Shown piece by piece: positions 6,175-7,075 of a stretch of DNA of 7,075 nucleotides (position 1 is the first letter of the stretch; each line of letters begins with the position of its first letter). The DNA is from Bacteroidales bacterium (GTDB taxonomy: Bacteria > Bacteroidota > Bacteroidia > Bacteroidales > UBA12481). Where the stretch lies: NCBI GenBank assembly GCA_028707745.1, contig JAQWAJ010000090.1, positions 1 through 7,075 of the forward strand, in the 5' to 3' direction. The notes below the pieces were generated by a model. The model saw only the letters and a list, made by a program, of their open reading frames with translations, was not told the DNA's origin and searched no databases. A program made the translations under genes and the position numbers.

Positions 6175-7075
6175 TCATATATCTCCGGGCCGGAATCCGG
6201 TAGCCGTAGTTGTTGCCGGTTTTTTGGTGAGATCAGTGGCCGGTTTTGCAAAAACACGGATGAACACTACCCCATGCGAAGGCACCTGTGCAGTAAAATT
6301 ATCAGTAAACGTCCCGAGATCTTTCTGCCTCCATAAATCTCTTGCCTTTTGTGAACCTTTTAATCCGAGTTTGTTCAGGTCAAGTTTGTATTTCATGGAT
6401 TCTTCGCCAAGGTTGAAAATTCCGATAGCCAGGCTACCATCGAAAAGCATTTTCGACCATACCTGGATATTACCATCGGTCAGGTCTCTGGCGGCTTGTT
6501 TTCCCAGCCTGTCCTGATCAACTGCCAGCACCTCATCATTGGTAATCAGGTTTAGGGTAAACTCATCCAGACGGGTCAGATCGCAGCCCAGCAACAACGG
6601 TGAAGAGAGCAGGCTCCACAAACTAATGTGCGTATATTGCTCATCAGGAGTCAACTGACTCTGATGAAGACTCGGGCCCCAGCCTACCCAACCCACCACC
6701 AGCATATCTGGATCGTTCCAATGTCCCTGACCGGCATAAGGTGCCTGAACGGTTTGGGTAAAACCACATGATTTCAGGGATTCCCAGCTGTCATTAATAT
6801 CTTCAGTCGTTCTCCACAGATTACCTCCTACTTCAGCTCCCCATTTCCAAACCTCGCCCATCCCATACTGGCAAAGGCTGTAAACGATATCCCGGCTCGA
6901 TTTCCGGATTACATCCCTCATAATAAAATAGGGTTTCATCAATTCATCTTTACCGGTATTCTTAGCGATCTGGTCGTATGAACACCAGTCATATTTCAGA
7001 TAATCCACACCCCACGAGGCATAACTCTCAGCATCCTGAGCTTCATACTGATAGCTGGCCGCATACTTTCCGCAG
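6175..7075 (-). CDS. GH27 alpha-galactosidase, 5' end cut off by the window edge
   Basis: The frame is open to the right edge and gives 299 residues from CGKYAAS onward; the N-terminal part of the barrel lies outside. The GTG at 7008 is internal and not the true start. GH27 retaining alpha-galactosidases remove terminal alpha-galactose from oligosaccharides and galactomannans. The diagnostic motif ASWGVDYLKYDWCSY (partial residues 19-33) carries the nucleophile aspartate of YLKYD at 29 (codon 6988-6990). CQYG at 68-71 matches the sugar-binding CEWG/CEWPLY loop. LWRTTEDINDSW (86-97) matches the R227 and D231 region of human alpha-galactosidase A and puts the acid/base aspartate at 92 (codon 6799-6801). 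GHWNDPDMLVVGW (117-129) and LLGCDLTRL (about 160-168) are further GH27 blocks. The C-terminal beta-sandwich ends near GVVFIRV, then a 25-residue Pro/Thr/Lys tail with two KPAT copies follows. A relative acting on beta-L-arabinopyranose or alpha-N-acetylgalactosamine is possible but less likely. Confidence 0.92.
   Translation of the reverse strand, partial: CGKYAASYQYEAQDAESYASWGVDYLKYDWCSYDQIAKNTGKDELMKPYFIMRDVIRKSSRDIVYSLCQYGMGEVWKWGAEVGGNLWRTTEDINDSWESLKSCGFTQTVQAPYAGQGHWNDPDMLVVGWVGWGPSLHQSQLTPDEQYTHISLWSLLSSPLLLGCDLTRLDEFTLNLITNDEVLAVDQDRLGKQAARDLTDGNIQVWSKMLFDGSLAIGIFNLGEESMKYKLDLNKLGLKGSQKARDLWRQKDLGTFTDNFTAQVPSHGVVFIRVFAKPATDLTKKPATTTATGFRPGDI

Noticed and set aside
6164..6517. Open frame of 117 codons on the plus strand opposite the GH27 gene
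   Set aside because: It lies wholly antisense to a strongly supported GH27 coding region and shows no recognisable motif.
1..7075. CRISPR arrays, tRNA or rRNA genes, insertion sequences, phage or defence genes
   Set aside because: I saw no regularly spaced repeats, no tRNA-like cloverleaf, no transposase motifs and no terminal inverted repeats. All long open frames are metabolic or regulatory.

Overview
The window looks like a chromosomal segment of a Bacteroidota (Bacteroidetes) bacterium that forages on plant or algal glycans. This is an inference from several signs. There is a four-helix membrane protein ending in a LytTR DNA-binding domain. There are DUF3795-like and DUF6051-like proteins. 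Shine-Dalgarno signals are weak or absent. One promoter fits the Bacteroidota consensus (TTG, about 20 bp, TAnnTTTG). The species cannot be named from the sequence.

Layout. Positions 2-166 (+) hold the 3' end of a small cysteine-rich protein (DUF3795-like), whose stop overlaps the next start. Positions 163-3899 (+) hold a compact operon of three genes: a secreted (alpha/alpha)6 'six-hairpin' glycosidase of unassigned family, an unusually long PfkB-family sugar/polyol kinase, and a mannitol-1-phosphate 5-dehydrogenase-like enzyme (MtlD type). The genes are 2 bp and 0 bp apart. Positions 3905-5080 (-) encode a cytoplasmic alpha/beta-hydrolase-fold protein resembling DUF6051, convergent with the dehydrogenase and only 5 bp away. 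Positions 5081-5258 are a divergent regulatory region. It carries a good promoter for the hydrolase, a short palindrome, and an exact 9-bp direct repeat whose 20-bp spacing is what LytTR regulators bind. Positions 5259-6098 (+) encode the membrane LytTR regulator. Positions 6175-7075 (-) hold the C-terminal two thirds of a GH27 alpha-galactosidase that runs off the right edge.

How the genes may work together. The operon reads as a short catabolic route: extracytoplasmic hydrolysis of a glycoside, ATP-dependent phosphorylation, then NAD-dependent oxidation of a polyol phosphate to a ketose phosphate. No PTS transporter gene is visible, so the kinase may replace the PTS as the source of the polyol phosphate. 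That is the most interesting metabolic idea here. The LytTR protein probably controls itself, the divergent hydrolase gene, or both through the paired repeats. The GH27 enzyme adds alpha-galactoside breakdown to the neighbourhood but is not part of the operon.
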